A stretch of 64,000 nucleotides of DNA from PALSA-1006 sp041660815. GTDB taxonomy: Bacteria; Pseudomonadota; Gammaproteobacteria; Burkholderiales; Gallionellaceae. This document shows positions 43,104 to 51,661 of this stretch, piece by piece (positions within the stretch are counted from its first letter, which is position 1; the number at the start of each line of letters is the position of its first letter). The stretch spans positions 124,001 to 188,000 of the forward strand of contig JBAZVN010000003.1 of assembly GCA_041660815.1 (NCBI GenBank), written 5' to 3'. The position numbers were made by a program, and so were the translations under genes. The notes beneath the pieces were generated by a model. It was not told the DNA's origin, did not search any database, and worked only from the letters and a program-made list of their open reading frames with translations.

Positions 43104-43790
43104 ATGCGTTTTCTCAATTACTCTGTAGTTTGCTTTTGCGCGGTATTACTTGTCGGTTGCGCGGAATTTCCCCCAAAAGCTTTCCCGCCCCCTAATGATT
43201 ACGTGCCTATCAGCCAAGTTCAGATCACAAGTCGCTTCAATAGCGTGGAAGTGACGCGAGAGACCCTTGGGCTTGAAGTAAACAAGTGTGTTCCTCAGCT
43301 AGCTGCAGATTCGCAAGGCGTCAGAGAACAGCTTCAAAAATTCCCAAGCAATGACTCATGGGGAGTTGGGCAAGCGAGCTCTGCAAATATATTCTTGCTG
43401 CGTAAAACAACTGCAGTTTGCCTCCAAAAAAGCTCTGAGAAATTTTCAATTTTTGCAGCAGAAGCTTTCTTTGATACGGTTAATCCACATGGCGTCCCGC
43501 CAGATGTCATTGATGATTGGTATAAGCAAATCGCTTTATTTATTACCGCCAAGGGTACGGCAAAAATTGCCTATGTATTTGGAAATGGAAATGCGTTTAT
43601 AGTAAATTACTGGATCGAAAAACCCTTGGAGTTCGGAATGTTTTATTCAAGCGTCAATAAGAAAGCAGGGGAATGGGAAAGGGAAAACCTAGATGCTAAA
43701 TTTTCACACCCTTCAATGGATTCTGTATCTGTAACAAAGAGATCTGGCCGGAGTGAAAAAATGGATCCGTTATCACATCGACAAAAGTAA
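43104..43790 (+). CDS. Lipoprotein of unknown function in the lux-box regulon
   Basis: The 228-residue protein has a lipoprotein signal with lipobox LLVGC (MRFLNYSVVCFCAVLLVGC), so it is lipid-anchored, most likely at the outer membrane. The mature part has two further Cys (NKCVPQLA, AVCLQKSS) and ends basic. No family is recognised. ATG 43104 has the CAGGAG ribosome site; an in-frame GTG at 42984 would add 40 residues before the signal and is not preferred. It lies downstream of lux-box promoter 1 with no other promoter seen. Confidence 0.75.
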   Translation: MRFLNYSVVCFCAVLLVGCAEFPPKAFPPPNDYVPISQVQITSRFNSVEVTRETLGLEVNKCVPQLAADSQGVREQLQKFPSNDSWGVGQASSANIFLLRKTTAVCLQKSSEKFSIFAAEAFFDTVNPHGVPPDVIDDWYKQIALFITAKGTAKIAYVFGNGNAFIVNYWIEKPLEFGMFYSSVNKKAGEWERENLDAKFSHPSMDSVSVTKRSGRSEKMDPLSHRQK

Positions 43791-43962
43791 AAAACCCGTT
43801 ATCCATCCGTCCCCGGACACCGTCGGCATCTTTGCAAGTGCTGCGTTTACCTGTCCAGTCGATGCAGCCAAATCCCAAGGATTCCATTTTCTAGGATGAT
43901 CCATGTGCGATTGTTGCTCAAGGGAAGATTTGGTGTAAAAAAATTTGCACGAAAATGATAAA

Positions 43963-44008
43963 ACCTATCAGTTCTGCTAGGTTTTATTGTGGCGAAAATT
44001 GCTACACT
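43963..44008 (+). promoter_or_regulatory. Lux-box class II promoter 2
   Basis: ACCTATCAGTTCTGCTAGGT at 43963-43982 pairs at 8 of 9 arm positions and resembles the LasR/RhlR box ACCTGCCAGTTCTGGCAGGT. A -10-like TACACT follows at 44003-44008, 20 bp after the box. It points towards the haemagglutinin-like gene at 44398, about 390 bp downstream, with promoter 3 in between. Confidence 0.72.
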
Positions 44009-44203
44009 GGCACTTTATTAAATTTGGGGATTCACGCCGCTGTCGGGTGAATATCTGGTTGGAAGTTTTAACCTGTACGCACGGATTGAGAATCCGGGAC
44101 TGTCAAGGCCATCTTTTGACTTTCTGTGTCACATAACAGGTTATTTCGGTCTTATCTCTGCAGCTATTAGCTAAGCGCTACCGAGCCACTGAGGTCCCTT
44201 TGC

Positions 44204-44251
44204 ACCTAACAATGTTGATAGGTTGGCAACGGGAAGCCACACAAGCATAAT
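44204..44251 (+). promoter_or_regulatory. Lux-box class II promoter 3
   Basis: ACCTAACAATGTTGATAGGT at 44204-44223 pairs at 8 of 9 arm positions. CATAAT at 44246-44251 lies 22 bp after it. The predicted RNA would begin near 44258 and first meet a 14-codon ORF at 44308 and then the secreted-protein gene at 44398. This is a second, nearer lux-box promoter for that gene. Confidence 0.7.
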
Positions 44252-44307
44252 CAAAAGGTGATCGGGGTTCTGGGTGAACAAGCCGTGAGCATCTTTAAGG
44301 GGCAACG

Positions 44308-44352
44308 ATGAACCTGAACTTTTCAGTAGAAGGTTTTGTAGTTGCGGCATAA
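44308..44352 (+). CDS. 14-residue micro-ORF in the lux-box 3 leader
   Basis: ATG 44308 to TAA 44352 reads MNLNFSVEGFVVAA. It has a strong ribosome site, AAGGGG at 44297-44302, five bases before the ATG, better than that of the large gene downstream. It may be a leader peptide controlling the haemagglutinin-like gene or a functional small peptide. Confidence 0.4.
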   Translation: MNLNFSVEGFVVAA

Positions 44353-44397
44353 TCTTTCGAATTCGCAGAATGCTCTTCGCCAACAATGGAATCCAGG

Positions 44398-46236
44398 ATG
44401 AACAATCTGTTTTGTAATGCGTCAAAATGGTTGCGCTATGCGCTGGTGTTACTGTGCTGCTTATCGAGCGTTGCGGCTGGTCTGCCTGCCGGGGGCATCA
44501 TCAGTGTGGGAACGGGCAGCATCGCCAGCTCCGGTGGCGTGATGACCATCACGCTGGATTCGCCGGGGACGGTGATCGATTGGACGAATTTCTCCATTGG
44601 CGCAAATGAGACCGTCAGCATTGTCCAGCCCTCATCCACCAGCACTGCATTGCTCCGCGCCATCGGCGTTGATCCCTCGCAGATACTCGGCAAGCTGCAA
44701 TCCAATGGCCGTGTGTTTCTTGTCAGCCCTTCCGGGATTTTATTTGGATCATCGGCCACGGTGGATGCGGCTGGCCTGGTTTCTTCCACGCTAAATATTT
44801 CGAACCAGAACTTCCTCGTGAACCAGTTGCAGTTTGCCAGCGGCGTTGACTCTGGGGGCAGCGTCGTTATTTATGAAGGCAGTGGAACAGTTGCTGTTAT
44901 TGATGTTCAAGGCGGTGGAACGGTCACTTTTAATTCGGGCTCGGGAACCTACGGCTCAGTCTCTTCAACGGGCTTGGTCAATCAGGCAAGTACCGGTACA
45001 GCCTCGCCTCCTGACTCTGTGGCCAGCACGATAACCGTTGCAAGCTCCGGCATAAATATCGGAACCCTCACACTGGGTGCGCTTAACCAGACTTACAATG
45101 GATCCGTGCCAGAGGTGCGTTGTACCACCATTCCCGCGAACCTTTCCACCAGCATCAGCTTCAGCGATATTGGTTCCGGCTCGTTGAGCCAGAATGTGGG
45201 CAATTACGGTGCCACCTGCACCGTGACCCAGCCCGGCTATAGCGGTAGTGTTAGCGGGACTTTGGTGATTTCTCCTTTATTGTTGAATGTCACTGCTGCC
45301 TCAGGTGTGCATATGTATGACGCCACTGCGGCAGGCGTACAGCTATCTAGTTCGGGTCTTGTATTGGGAGATACAGTCACTTTTGCAGGAACTAACACAA
45401 GCGCTGGCACCATAAACACCTCGGGAGTATCAGCAACCGGTATTAATACAAGCTATGCCGCCTCTAACTATGGCGTGGGTGGTTTGGTTAGCTCGGGAGG
45501 CTCTCTTACCATAACATCGGCTACCTGCATGACATGTGCCTCTAACAACACCGCAATAAACCTTCTAGCCACTGTTCCCGGCAGCACCGCTGGCCTCATA
45601 ACCTTGTCCAGTGCGAGCTCTGTCAGCTTTACCAGCAATCCCTTAACCTTGGCATCGAACACCATCACCCTCTCCGCAGGCTGGAACCTCATCGGGAGCG
45701 GTGTCGATGCCTTGCTCGATGTGGTGGCCGCGTTCGGCGACACCAGACAAATAAATACCGTGTGGAAGTGGGTGCATGCCACCGGCAGGTGGGCGTTCTA
45801 CACACCTGCAATGACCCATGCCGATCTTGCTATTTACACTGCCGGCAAGGGCTACGACGTGCTCACCACAGTCAACGCCGGGGAGGGTTTCTGGGTGAAT
45901 GCCAAAGTGCCGGGCAGCATCAGCATCCCCGCAGGCAATGCCTATTTTCCCGCGCTTGCTACAGGCTGGAATCTGGTCGCGCAGGGCGCGCCGCTCACCC
46001 CGAGCGAATTCAATATCCTCCTGAGCTCCAACCAGCCTGCCTCTGGTGTGGCACTCCAGAATATCACCTCGCTCTGGGCCTGGGACAGCATTCAATCGAA
46101 CTGGTACTTCTATGCCCCCAGCCTCGAAGCGAACGGAACACTGCCGAGCTACATTGCCAGCAAGGGCTACCTCGACTTCACCGCCGCGAGCAAAACGCTG
46201 GGGCCGGGGATAGGGTTCTGGGTGAATAAGCCGTAG
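44398..46236 (+). CDS. Filamentous-haemagglutinin-like secreted protein (TPS domain)
   Basis: The 612-residue protein has a signal sequence (YALVLLCCLSSVAAGLPAG) and a two-partner-secretion haemagglutination domain at about 30-150, with TVIDWTNFSIGANETV and LQSNGRVFLVSPSGILFGSSATVDAAG as markers. Ig-like/MBG-type repeats follow (residues 210-390; TYNGSVPEV, MYDATAAGV). The C-terminus has two copies of a WNL...GFWVN repeat: AGWNLIGSG to GEGFWVNAK and TGWNLVAQG to GIGFWVNKP. It should be exported and bind surfaces or cells. No TpsB partner is adjacent. Two lux-box promoters lie upstream. Confidence 0.85.
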   Translation: MNNLFCNASKWLRYALVLLCCLSSVAAGLPAGGIISVGTGSIASSGGVMTITLDSPGTVIDWTNFSIGANETVSIVQPSSTSTALLRAIGVDPSQILGKLQSNGRVFLVSPSGILFGSSATVDAAGLVSSTLNISNQNFLVNQLQFASGVDSGGSVVIYEGSGTVAVIDVQGGGTVTFNSGSGTYGSVSSTGLVNQASTGTASPPDSVASTITVASSGINIGTLTLGALNQTYNGSVPEVRCTTIPANLSTSISFSDIGSGSLSQNVGNYGATCTVTQPGYSGSVSGTLVISPLLLNVTAASGVHMYDATAAGVQLSSSGLVLGDTVTFAGTNTSAGTINTSGVSATGINTSYAASNYGVGGLVSSGGSLTITSATCMTCASNNTAINLLATVPGSTAGLITLSSASSVSFTSNPLTLASNTITLSAGWNLIGSGVDALLDVVAAFGDTRQINTVWKWVHATGRWAFYTPAMTHADLAIYTAGKGYDVLTTVNAGEGFWVNAKVPGSISIPAGNAYFPALATGWNLVAQGAPLTPSEFNILLSSNQPASGVALQNITSLWAWDSIQSNWYFYAPSLEANGTLPSYIASKGYLDFTAASKTLGPGIGFWVNKP

Positions 46237-46559
46237 CAGGCGGGAAATTTTATGCGACCGAATTCTGAGCGTGATGGATGAGTAATGCGAAAAGACTCAT
46301 TAAACACGATAATTCATGTTCATCATTGGCGAACCTCACAAAAATGAATATACAGTGAAATGCATTTTTGGCTGAGGTGAGGAATGTACCTACGAGTGGT
46401 GATTACGTTTGGGATGGTAAAGAGGCACGATTATACATGCAGTTAAAAAAAGATCACTCGTTGCAGGTCGCGAGTACCCCACTTTCTCAATGATCATAGC
46501 AACTCCTCGACAACGGGCGTTCAGAATATTTCGAGCCTAGCTCCTTTAGCTGCTGAATT
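46237..46559. other. Convergent intergenic region
   Basis: About 320 bp between the haemagglutinin-like gene and the convergent lipoprotein gene. No gene, lux box or clear terminator hairpin with T-run was found. Confidence 0.4.
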
Positions 46560-47462
46560 CTACTCTGCTACGGTGAGCGAGTAGGTTTCAAAGGCAGTTG
46601 CCGCGGTTGCTTGGCTAATGCTCAAGTAAAGCATCTGATTCGCTGTAACCGTGATAGCGCAAGTTTCCACGCCACTTCCCACGACGTTCAAGGTGCTGGT
46701 GACATTGCATATGGCGGGAGTAGTAAATCCAGCATCGGTGAACACAGCCATGTTTACATCTACAGTGGGAGTATTGGTGAGTGTTAATGTACCGCCTATA
46801 GTGTTCGAGGTGACGACGTAATAATTCTTACCGGTTACAGGATGGATACCACCACCCCATGTCATAGGTGGTGTATACGCGTTCAATAAGGCTGGTTTGG
46901 TAATAGAACCGTAATTGTCTGTGCGGGTGGCGCTGAAGGTTCCAGTATAGTTCTTTGTGCTAGTGGAACAAACGGTAAACGCATCACACAAAGTCACGTT
47001 GAAGCTGCCTGTAATTTGCTGACCTTTGTTGCCGAAAGAGCCGATGGATAAAGATCCTCCAGTACCACTCCCATTTGCCAAATCCAACATACTTCCACCT
47101 GTCACCACCGAAGTATCAGTAATTCTTGCAAAGGTAGCAGCACCAATGCCCGAGAGAGAATATGTCCCCGGCCAACCAGCGGCACCGCTCAAGATTTCAA
47201 AATAAATCATATTGTTTAACTGTGACATCCAGACAACGCCGACTGGGCCGCCTGTTATATAAGCATTTGGGCTAGTCTGATCTAGATAACCTTCGATGTG
47301 TACCATGGAGCCATTTGGATAAATAGTGCCATCAACTACAAAGTATTCAGCCGCAATGCCACTACTACCTCCTCCCGCACTTCCCCCACCACCACACCCA
47401 GCTAGAATCGAACTGAAAGTTAAAACAGCTAGTAACAAAATCTGCTTGACTACTCGATGCAT
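46560..47462 (-). CDS. Gly-rich-linker lipoprotein, unknown function
   Basis: The 300-residue protein has a lipoprotein signal with lipobox LAGC followed by a Gly/Ser linker (CGGGGSAGGGSSG). The mature part is beta-rich with many Thr/Ser/Gly and few charged residues, and ends with an Ig-like segment (VDVNMAVFTDAGFTTPAIC). No family is recognised. It is probably surface-exposed. It is transcribed leftwards, divergent from lux-box promoter 4 at 47530. That box has no -10 at the right distance in this direction, so direct control is uncertain. Confidence 0.72.
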   Translation of the reverse strand: MHRVVKQILLLAVLTFSSILAGCGGGGSAGGGSSGIAAEYFVVDGTIYPNGSMVHIEGYLDQTSPNAYITGGPVGVVWMSQLNNMIYFEILSGAAGWPGTYSLSGIGAATFARITDTSVVTGGSMLDLANGSGTGGSLSIGSFGNKGQQITGSFNVTLCDAFTVCSTSTKNYTGTFSATRTDNYGSITKPALLNAYTPPMTWGGGIHPVTGKNYYVVTSNTIGGTLTLTNTPTVDVNMAVFTDAGFTTPAICNVTSTLNVVGSGVETCAITVTANQMLYLSISQATAATAFETYSLTVAE

Positions 47463-47529
47463 AATTGTTTTCCTCGAATTGCTGGATTTGCTGTTTCTTT
47501 AATCATCCCCTTTATGTAGGCTACTGACT

Positions 47530-47576
47530 ACCTATCAGAATTAATAGGTTCACTTGTTCTCAATAATGGCTATGAT
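47530..47576 (+). promoter_or_regulatory. Lux-box class II promoter 4
   Basis: ACCTATCAGAATTAATAGGT at 47530-47549 is the 20-bp box; TATGAT at 47571-47576 lies 21 bp after it. The stretch from the box to the -10 and beyond is a diverged copy of promoter 1 (GGTTC, CTCAATA, CTATGATTCA are shared in order). The RNA would run rightwards to a 25-codon ORF at 47594 and the exported-protein gene at 47968. Confidence 0.75.
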
Positions 47577-47593
47577 TCACAAGTAACTTAATC

Positions 47594-47671
47594 ATGGATA
47601 AAATCGCAGACTTATTCCTAAACAAAAAAGTACGGCGTAATTTTTATCTACTTTATTTTGTGGTCAATTAA
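47594..47671 (+). CDS. 25-residue micro-ORF just after lux-box promoter 4
   Basis: ATG 47594 to TAA 47671 reads MDKIADLFLNKKVRRNFYLL then YFVVN. It would begin about 10 bases after the predicted transcription start, with no ribosome site, so nearly leaderless. Basic and hydrophobic, it could be a small membrane peptide. Coding is uncertain. Confidence 0.3.
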   Translation: MDKIADLFLNKKVRRNFYLLYFVVN

Positions 47672-47808
47672 GGTAGGGGGAGTCAAGTTGCTCAAAGCAG
47701 CCTAACAAACACTCGATGAATTTGTAAGATAACGGTATATCGGTGAAAATGTAATTCACCATCCTCGCCGATATACTGAAAGATGAGGCCGAGATGAAAA
47801 TTACTTTT

Positions 47809-47855
47809 AGCTATCAGTTTTAATAGGTATTGATCAAAACCTTTCGGAGTATGAC
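47809..47855 (+). promoter_or_regulatory. Lux-box class II promoter 5 (weaker box)
   Basis: AGCTATCAGTTTTAATAGGT at 47809-47828 matches promoter 4's box at 17 of 20 positions but pairs with itself less well. TATGAC at 47850-47855 lies 21 bp after it. It is about 140 bp before the exported-protein gene at 47968. Confidence 0.55.
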
Positions 47856-47967
47856 TTGCAACCAAATTAAGGGTAGACATTCCAGCGTTGGAAGTTGCAA
47901 AAATACTCGGTTGATTATTCGCCTCTGTTTCGTTAAACAAATATTTAGACCTTCATAAGCTACCGCC

Positions 47968-48390
47968 ATGAAAAAACTCTTCGCAATCGCAATATTTATT
48001 TTGCTTATTCCCTGTGCAAATGCTGGCGAAATGCATAGTGGAGATACAGGAGTTTTTACTGTGCTCAGTTGGGGGGGCGGCATGTCAACTTCCTCCTACC
48101 GTGTCTTAAAAAAAAGTGAAGTATGGTCTATTGAAAGAAAAGAGTTGGGTGGGAATTGGAAAATCGATATCTGCAATTCAGACTGTGATTTCCGGACTGC
48201 AACAGAAGATGAGATTAAAGCAATACTCTCTCCAAGGTGGCGAAGTGATTATAGTATTTCGTGCATCATAAATAGCGCCCAAGCTTTCTGTCGATTGGAC
48301 TCTCTGGACACTACAAGCAATTCAATTTATGTAATGGTCTCCTTTGTGGATGGAAACAGAATACCTAGCCGTCTGAAAAGATTTGATTGA
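47968..48390 (+). CDS. Small exported protein of the lux-box regulon
   Basis: The 140-residue protein has a typical signal peptide (MKKLFAIAIFILLIPCANAG, cleaved after ANA). The mature part has four Cys in CNSDCDF and SCIINSAQAFC that may form disulfides, and no known domain. It is predicted secreted or periplasmic. It is the first full-size gene after lux-box promoters 4 and 5. Confidence 0.72.
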   Translation: MKKLFAIAIFILLIPCANAGEMHSGDTGVFTVLSWGGGMSTSSYRVLKKSEVWSIERKELGGNWKIDICNSDCDFRTATEDEIKAILSPRWRSDYSISCIINSAQAFCRLDSLDTTSNSIYVMVSFVDGNRIPSRLKRFD

Positions 48391-49085
48391 TACTCAATGC
48401 AGATAAATTATTGCCATCTGCGCTAAATATATTTCGATGACAACAATCTGCCAGTCAGAGACGGTCGCTCTGGCAAAGTTTTTAAATTTTGACCGGCTGC
48501 AAAGTCCACCTGAGAGCCGTCCATCGCTAATTAAACCATTGACCGCAATACATTCTTGACCAGCCATTTTCTAAAAAACAATATTTTGCGCACAGTGTGG
48601 ACACAGCGGTCATTGCAGATTCAAAATTTCATTTGCCGCGAATTGTCACTTTGCGTCATTCGCAAACGGCGGCTTTCCTGCAACGAATATGGCAGAATGA
48701 CCCGCAGCCATTTGCAATACTTCGCACCTGTTTTCCAATTTGCTCAAGTTTATGAGCAACAAATTACTCAGACGGCATCGCCCGCCCGATGCCGACGGGA
48801 AAACTTATAAACTGGCAAGCAACAGCCCCTCTTTCGCAGACATGAGAAGGTGAGCATCCACCGTGATTCGCTGAGAATCGTACTCAGCCTTCTTGACTAT
48901 ATATTCCCATTTCAATTGCCTCGCAGTTGTTGGCCGGTTTGACAATGAATAATTACCAGAGTAAATTACTCAACAAATAAGAGGGTGAGTTACGTCTAAG
49001 TCTGAGCAATGAAGTAGAAGAGTAAATCTGCAAAGGGTGAAGCTATTGAAAAAGTTGGGTGCGAAATTAATGAATTTCTACCATC
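48391..49085. other. Long intergenic region holding repeat copy A
   Basis: About 700 bp without a convincing gene. It contains the 113-bp repeat at 48504-48616. The rest (48620-49085) holds only short frames; one of 84 codons starts inside the repeat and is not supported. Confidence 0.45.
48504..48616. repeat. Dispersed ~115-bp non-coding repeat, copy A
   Basis: Starts GTCCACCTGAGAGCCGTCCA and ends CAGCGGTCATTGC. It matches 56599-56713 with a handful of changes. Inside, TTGACCGCAATACATTCTTG and GCGGTCATTGC hold inverted GACCGCA/GCGGTC arms about 75 bp apart, so it can fold into a long stem-loop. Confidence 0.8.
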
Positions 49086-49895
49086 ATGTTCAAAGAGTCA
49101 AACAAACCGGACTTACCGCATGCCGAAACCGAGGCGCGGCATGTTCGCGTTCCACCGATTGGGGGGCCAAGCCGCCCCATAGAAGAAGTCCTCCACGAAC
49201 TCCAATTGCTTCAAAAGGAGTTGGAAATGCAGAGAGAGGAATTACATCGGGCGCGGATACTTATCAAGGAATCGCGTGACAGCTATGTGGATCTTTATGA
49301 TTCTGCTCCGGTCAGTTACATCACCCTTACCAAAACTGGCCAAATTACAGCAATTAACCTTGCCGGTGCAGCGTTGCTGGGGGAAGATCGCAAGAGACTT
49401 CTCCACCGCCGTTTTTCTAGCTACGTTGCGCTAGAGGATCATGATCTATGGCACAAATGTTTTGAGCTTGCACTAAAGCATGGCGGTAAAAAAAGCTGTG
49501 AGCTACGGGGTCACCGAAGGGACGGTTCGATTTTCAATGGCTATCTTGATTGCAAGCCAATCAAGACCGAAAACACGATGTCGGCGCTGCACATCACGCT
49601 AATCAATATCACTGAAAAAAAGCAGATAGAGGCAGCGCGGCGCCAGTTCGAAACACTTATATTCAAGCTGACCAGCCGTGAGCGGGAAGTTCTTGTACTT
49701 GCCCTCTCCGGCACCACCAACAAAGCTATCTCAACCCGTCTGCATATTAGCCAGCGGACGGTTGAAAACCATCGCTCGCGGATCCACCGCAAAACCGGCA
49801 TCGTTTCTCTGCTCGAACTGGCGCAACAAGCTGCCAAGGCTGGGGTTACGCTGGCCGAGATCGCGCCTTCTTCATCCAGCAACATCGCGATTTGA
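49086..49895 (+). CDS. PAS-domain LuxR-type transcription regulator
   Basis: The 269-residue protein has a coiled-coil start (LHELQLLQKELEMQREELHRARIL in part), a PAS domain (about 70-195; LYDSAPVSYITLTKTGQITAINLAG) and a GerE HTH at the C-terminus (about 200-265; LTSREREVLVLALSGTTNKAISTRLHISQRTVENH in part). It probably responds to a PAS-sensed cue such as redox state or a ligand, alone or by phosphotransfer from the kinase gene 200 bp downstream. Hydrophobic or metal ligands of the PAS domain cannot be named from sequence. Confidence 0.88.
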   Translation: MFKESNKPDLPHAETEARHVRVPPIGGPSRPIEEVLHELQLLQKELEMQREELHRARILIKESRDSYVDLYDSAPVSYITLTKTGQITAINLAGAALLGEDRKRLLHRRFSSYVALEDHDLWHKCFELALKHGGKKSCELRGHRRDGSIFNGYLDCKPIKTENTMSALHITLINITEKKQIEAARRQFETLIFKLTSREREVLVLALSGTTNKAISTRLHISQRTVENHRSRIHRKTGIVSLLELAQQAAKAGVTLAEIAPSSSSNIAI

Positions 49896-50096
49896 ATCAC
49901 TGTCTCTTCGTGCCGAGGGGCAGTTATCGTTTGCAGAGTTAGACCCTGTAGCTCCCACGCTCATGATGATGAACGTGCGTAAACCGAGCTACCCCATTGC
50001 AGCAAATTAAAGTAAAGTCATGCCCCTGCATTTGATAGGGCTTATTTGCCATGACGGATACAAGATTTTGAATAACGCAGTTTGGGAGGATAGATC

Positions 50097-51209
50097 ATGC
50101 TGAGAAGTCTGGAAGCCATCCATCGGTTACGGCTACAGATTACTGACCGTTTCCCTTTCCTTGTTCCGAAGCAGCGTGGCTGTATTCAGCACAACCTGCT
50201 GGCAGTAGCCCTGATGATATTCGCATTGCTGGTGCGACTGGCAATTGCTCCCGTCAACGCAGGGTTGCAGTATGTCACTTTCTTCCCCGCCGTCACGCTG
50301 GCTGCGGTTGCGGGCGGGTTCAAGCCGGGAATTCTCGCCACAGTAATTGGGCTGGTTTTCGCTACCTACATATTTACCCCGCCCTATTACTCGTTTTCAA
50401 TTGAAGTTTTCCATACCAGCTTTTGGTCAAACATGGTGTTTCTTATAGATGGGATCATCGTTTCCTATTCTATCGAATCCATGCATCGCTACCGCCAACG
50501 CTATGAGAAAGAGCTGAAGGAAGTTAAAGCGATCAATAAGGAACTGGATGAGTTTACCTACATCGCTTCGCACGACCTTAAGGAACCTCTGCGCGGCATT
50601 CACAACTACGCGAGTGTTATCAAAGAGGATTGTGCCGACAAGTTGGATGATGAAGTCATGCAATATGTAAACAGCATACAACGGCTGGCAGATCGAATGA
50701 CAACTCTGACAGACTCACTATTGGAGTATTCCCGACTGGGTTGCACTAAAATCAAAAAAGAGTCCGTCGATGTTGATTCCATAATGGATGACGTTACGGA
50801 AGACATGAGTAGCTTACGTTCTGATGGGGTCAAGCTACAGCGTTCTGGAAAATTAGGCAACGCAACCGGTGATGCCATCCGCATCGGAGAGGTGTTCCAA
50901 AACCTGATTGCAAACTCGATCAAGTACAACGACAAGCCAGAGAAGTTGGTCGAAGTTGGGCGCGATGACAAAGGGGCACATCCCGTTTTTTATGTGCGGG
51001 ACAATGGAATTGGCATCCCGCCGCAGCATAAGGAAAGTGTGTTCCGTATTTTCAAGCGACTGCACGAACAGAGCAAATACGGTGGCGGAACGGGGGCCGG
51101 CCTGACCATTGTAAAAAAGATTATTGAAAGACACGGCGGACATATCTGGCTGGAATCGGTGCCAGGCGCAGGAACAACCTTTTATTTCACATTATGTGGA
51201 GGTGAATAA
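50097..51209 (+). CDS. Membrane histidine kinase with DUF4118 domain
   Basis: The 370-residue kinase has an N-terminal DUF4118-like membrane domain with about four helices (residues 35-130), as in KdpD. The HisKA box DEFTYIASHDLKEPLRGI has the phospho-accepting His near 158. The HATPase domain has QNLIANSIKYN (N box), DNGIGIPP (G1) and GGGTGAGLTIVKKI (G2). The HisKA variant is that of phytochrome-type kinases, which pair with Rcp1-like single-domain regulators; two such regulators follow directly. The stop overlaps the next start (TAATG). Confidence 0.93.
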   Translation: MLRSLEAIHRLRLQITDRFPFLVPKQRGCIQHNLLAVALMIFALLVRLAIAPVNAGLQYVTFFPAVTLAAVAGGFKPGILATVIGLVFATYIFTPPYYSFSIEVFHTSFWSNMVFLIDGIIVSYSIESMHRYRQRYEKELKEVKAINKELDEFTYIASHDLKEPLRGIHNYASVIKEDCADKLDDEVMQYVNSIQRLADRMTTLTDSLLEYSRLGCTKIKKESVDVDSIMDDVTEDMSSLRSDGVKLQRSGKLGNATGDAIRIGEVFQNLIANSIKYNDKPEKLVEVGRDDKGAHPVFYVRDNGIGIPPQHKESVFRIFKRLHEQSKYGGGTGAGLTIVKKIIERHGGHIWLESVPGAGTTFYFTLCGGE

Positions 51210-51661
51210 TGCAAGCTACCACACTTCAAACTATCCTGATTGTCGAAGATAGCGACGATGACTTTTTCGCGACAACACGCGCCTTCAAAAAGGCGAATTT
51301 GCTCAACCCCGTTCAACGATGTAGCAATGGGGATCAGGCGCTTGATTACCTGTACCAGCGTGGAGAATTTGCTCCTCCTGCCAGTGCGCCAAGGCCGGGA
51401 TTTGTATTACTTGACCTGAACCTGCCCGGAACAGATGGACGGGAAGTGTTACGCGTGGCTAAGTCCGACCCACTTTTACGTCAGATACCTATTCTCGTAA
51501 TGACGACATCGGATGCCGAACAAGATATTGCCCGTTGCTATGATGCTGGCGCGAATTCTTATATTAAAAAGCCGGTTGACCTGGGCGGATTTGTTGAGTC
51601 TATCTCGCGGCTAAAAGAATTCTGGCTGGGGGTCGCTGTGCTACCGAAGGAACTTCAATGA
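51209..51661 (+). CDS. Rcp1/CheY-like response regulator A
   Basis: The 150-residue single-domain receiver has acidic pocket EDSDDD near 12, the phospho-Asp in FVLLDLNLPGTDGREVL near 66, the Thr/Ser in VMTTSDAEQ and the Lys in SYIKKPVDL near 120. It has no output domain. The length and DDDFFATTRAFKKANLLNPVQRCSNGDQALDYLYQRGEF style match Rcp1-like partners of phytochrome-type kinases (markers DDDFF, NPVQRCSNG). It is coupled to the kinase by TAATG overlap and is similar to the next gene. Confidence 0.93.
   Translation: MQATTLQTILIVEDSDDDFFATTRAFKKANLLNPVQRCSNGDQALDYLYQRGEFAPPASAPRPGFVLLDLNLPGTDGREVLRVAKSDPLLRQIPILVMTTSDAEQDIARCYDAGANSYIKKPVDLGGFVESISRLKEFWLGVAVLPKELQ

Noticed and set aside
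46560..47549. Control of the minus-strand lipoprotein gene by lux box 4
   Set aside because: Reading leftwards from the box there is no -10-like hexamer at 20-22 bp; a possible TACATA lies only 11 bp away. Direct class II activation in that direction is not supported.
47692..47946. Minus-strand frame of about 82 codons between lux-box promoters 4 and 5
   Set aside because: Starts only at TTG without a ribosome site, has no recognisable domain, and overlaps the fifth lux box and its -10. The regulatory reading explains the region better.
41566..48390. A LuxI-type synthase next to the LuxR gene
   Set aside because: None of the nearby proteins shows the conserved N-terminal R-F-W or E-D-x-R pattern of AHL synthases. 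The receptor is treated as a solo in this window.
48556..48810. 84-codon frame starting within repeat copy A
   Set aside because: The first third lies in a non-coding repeat that is not open in the same way in copy B, and no ribosome site is present.
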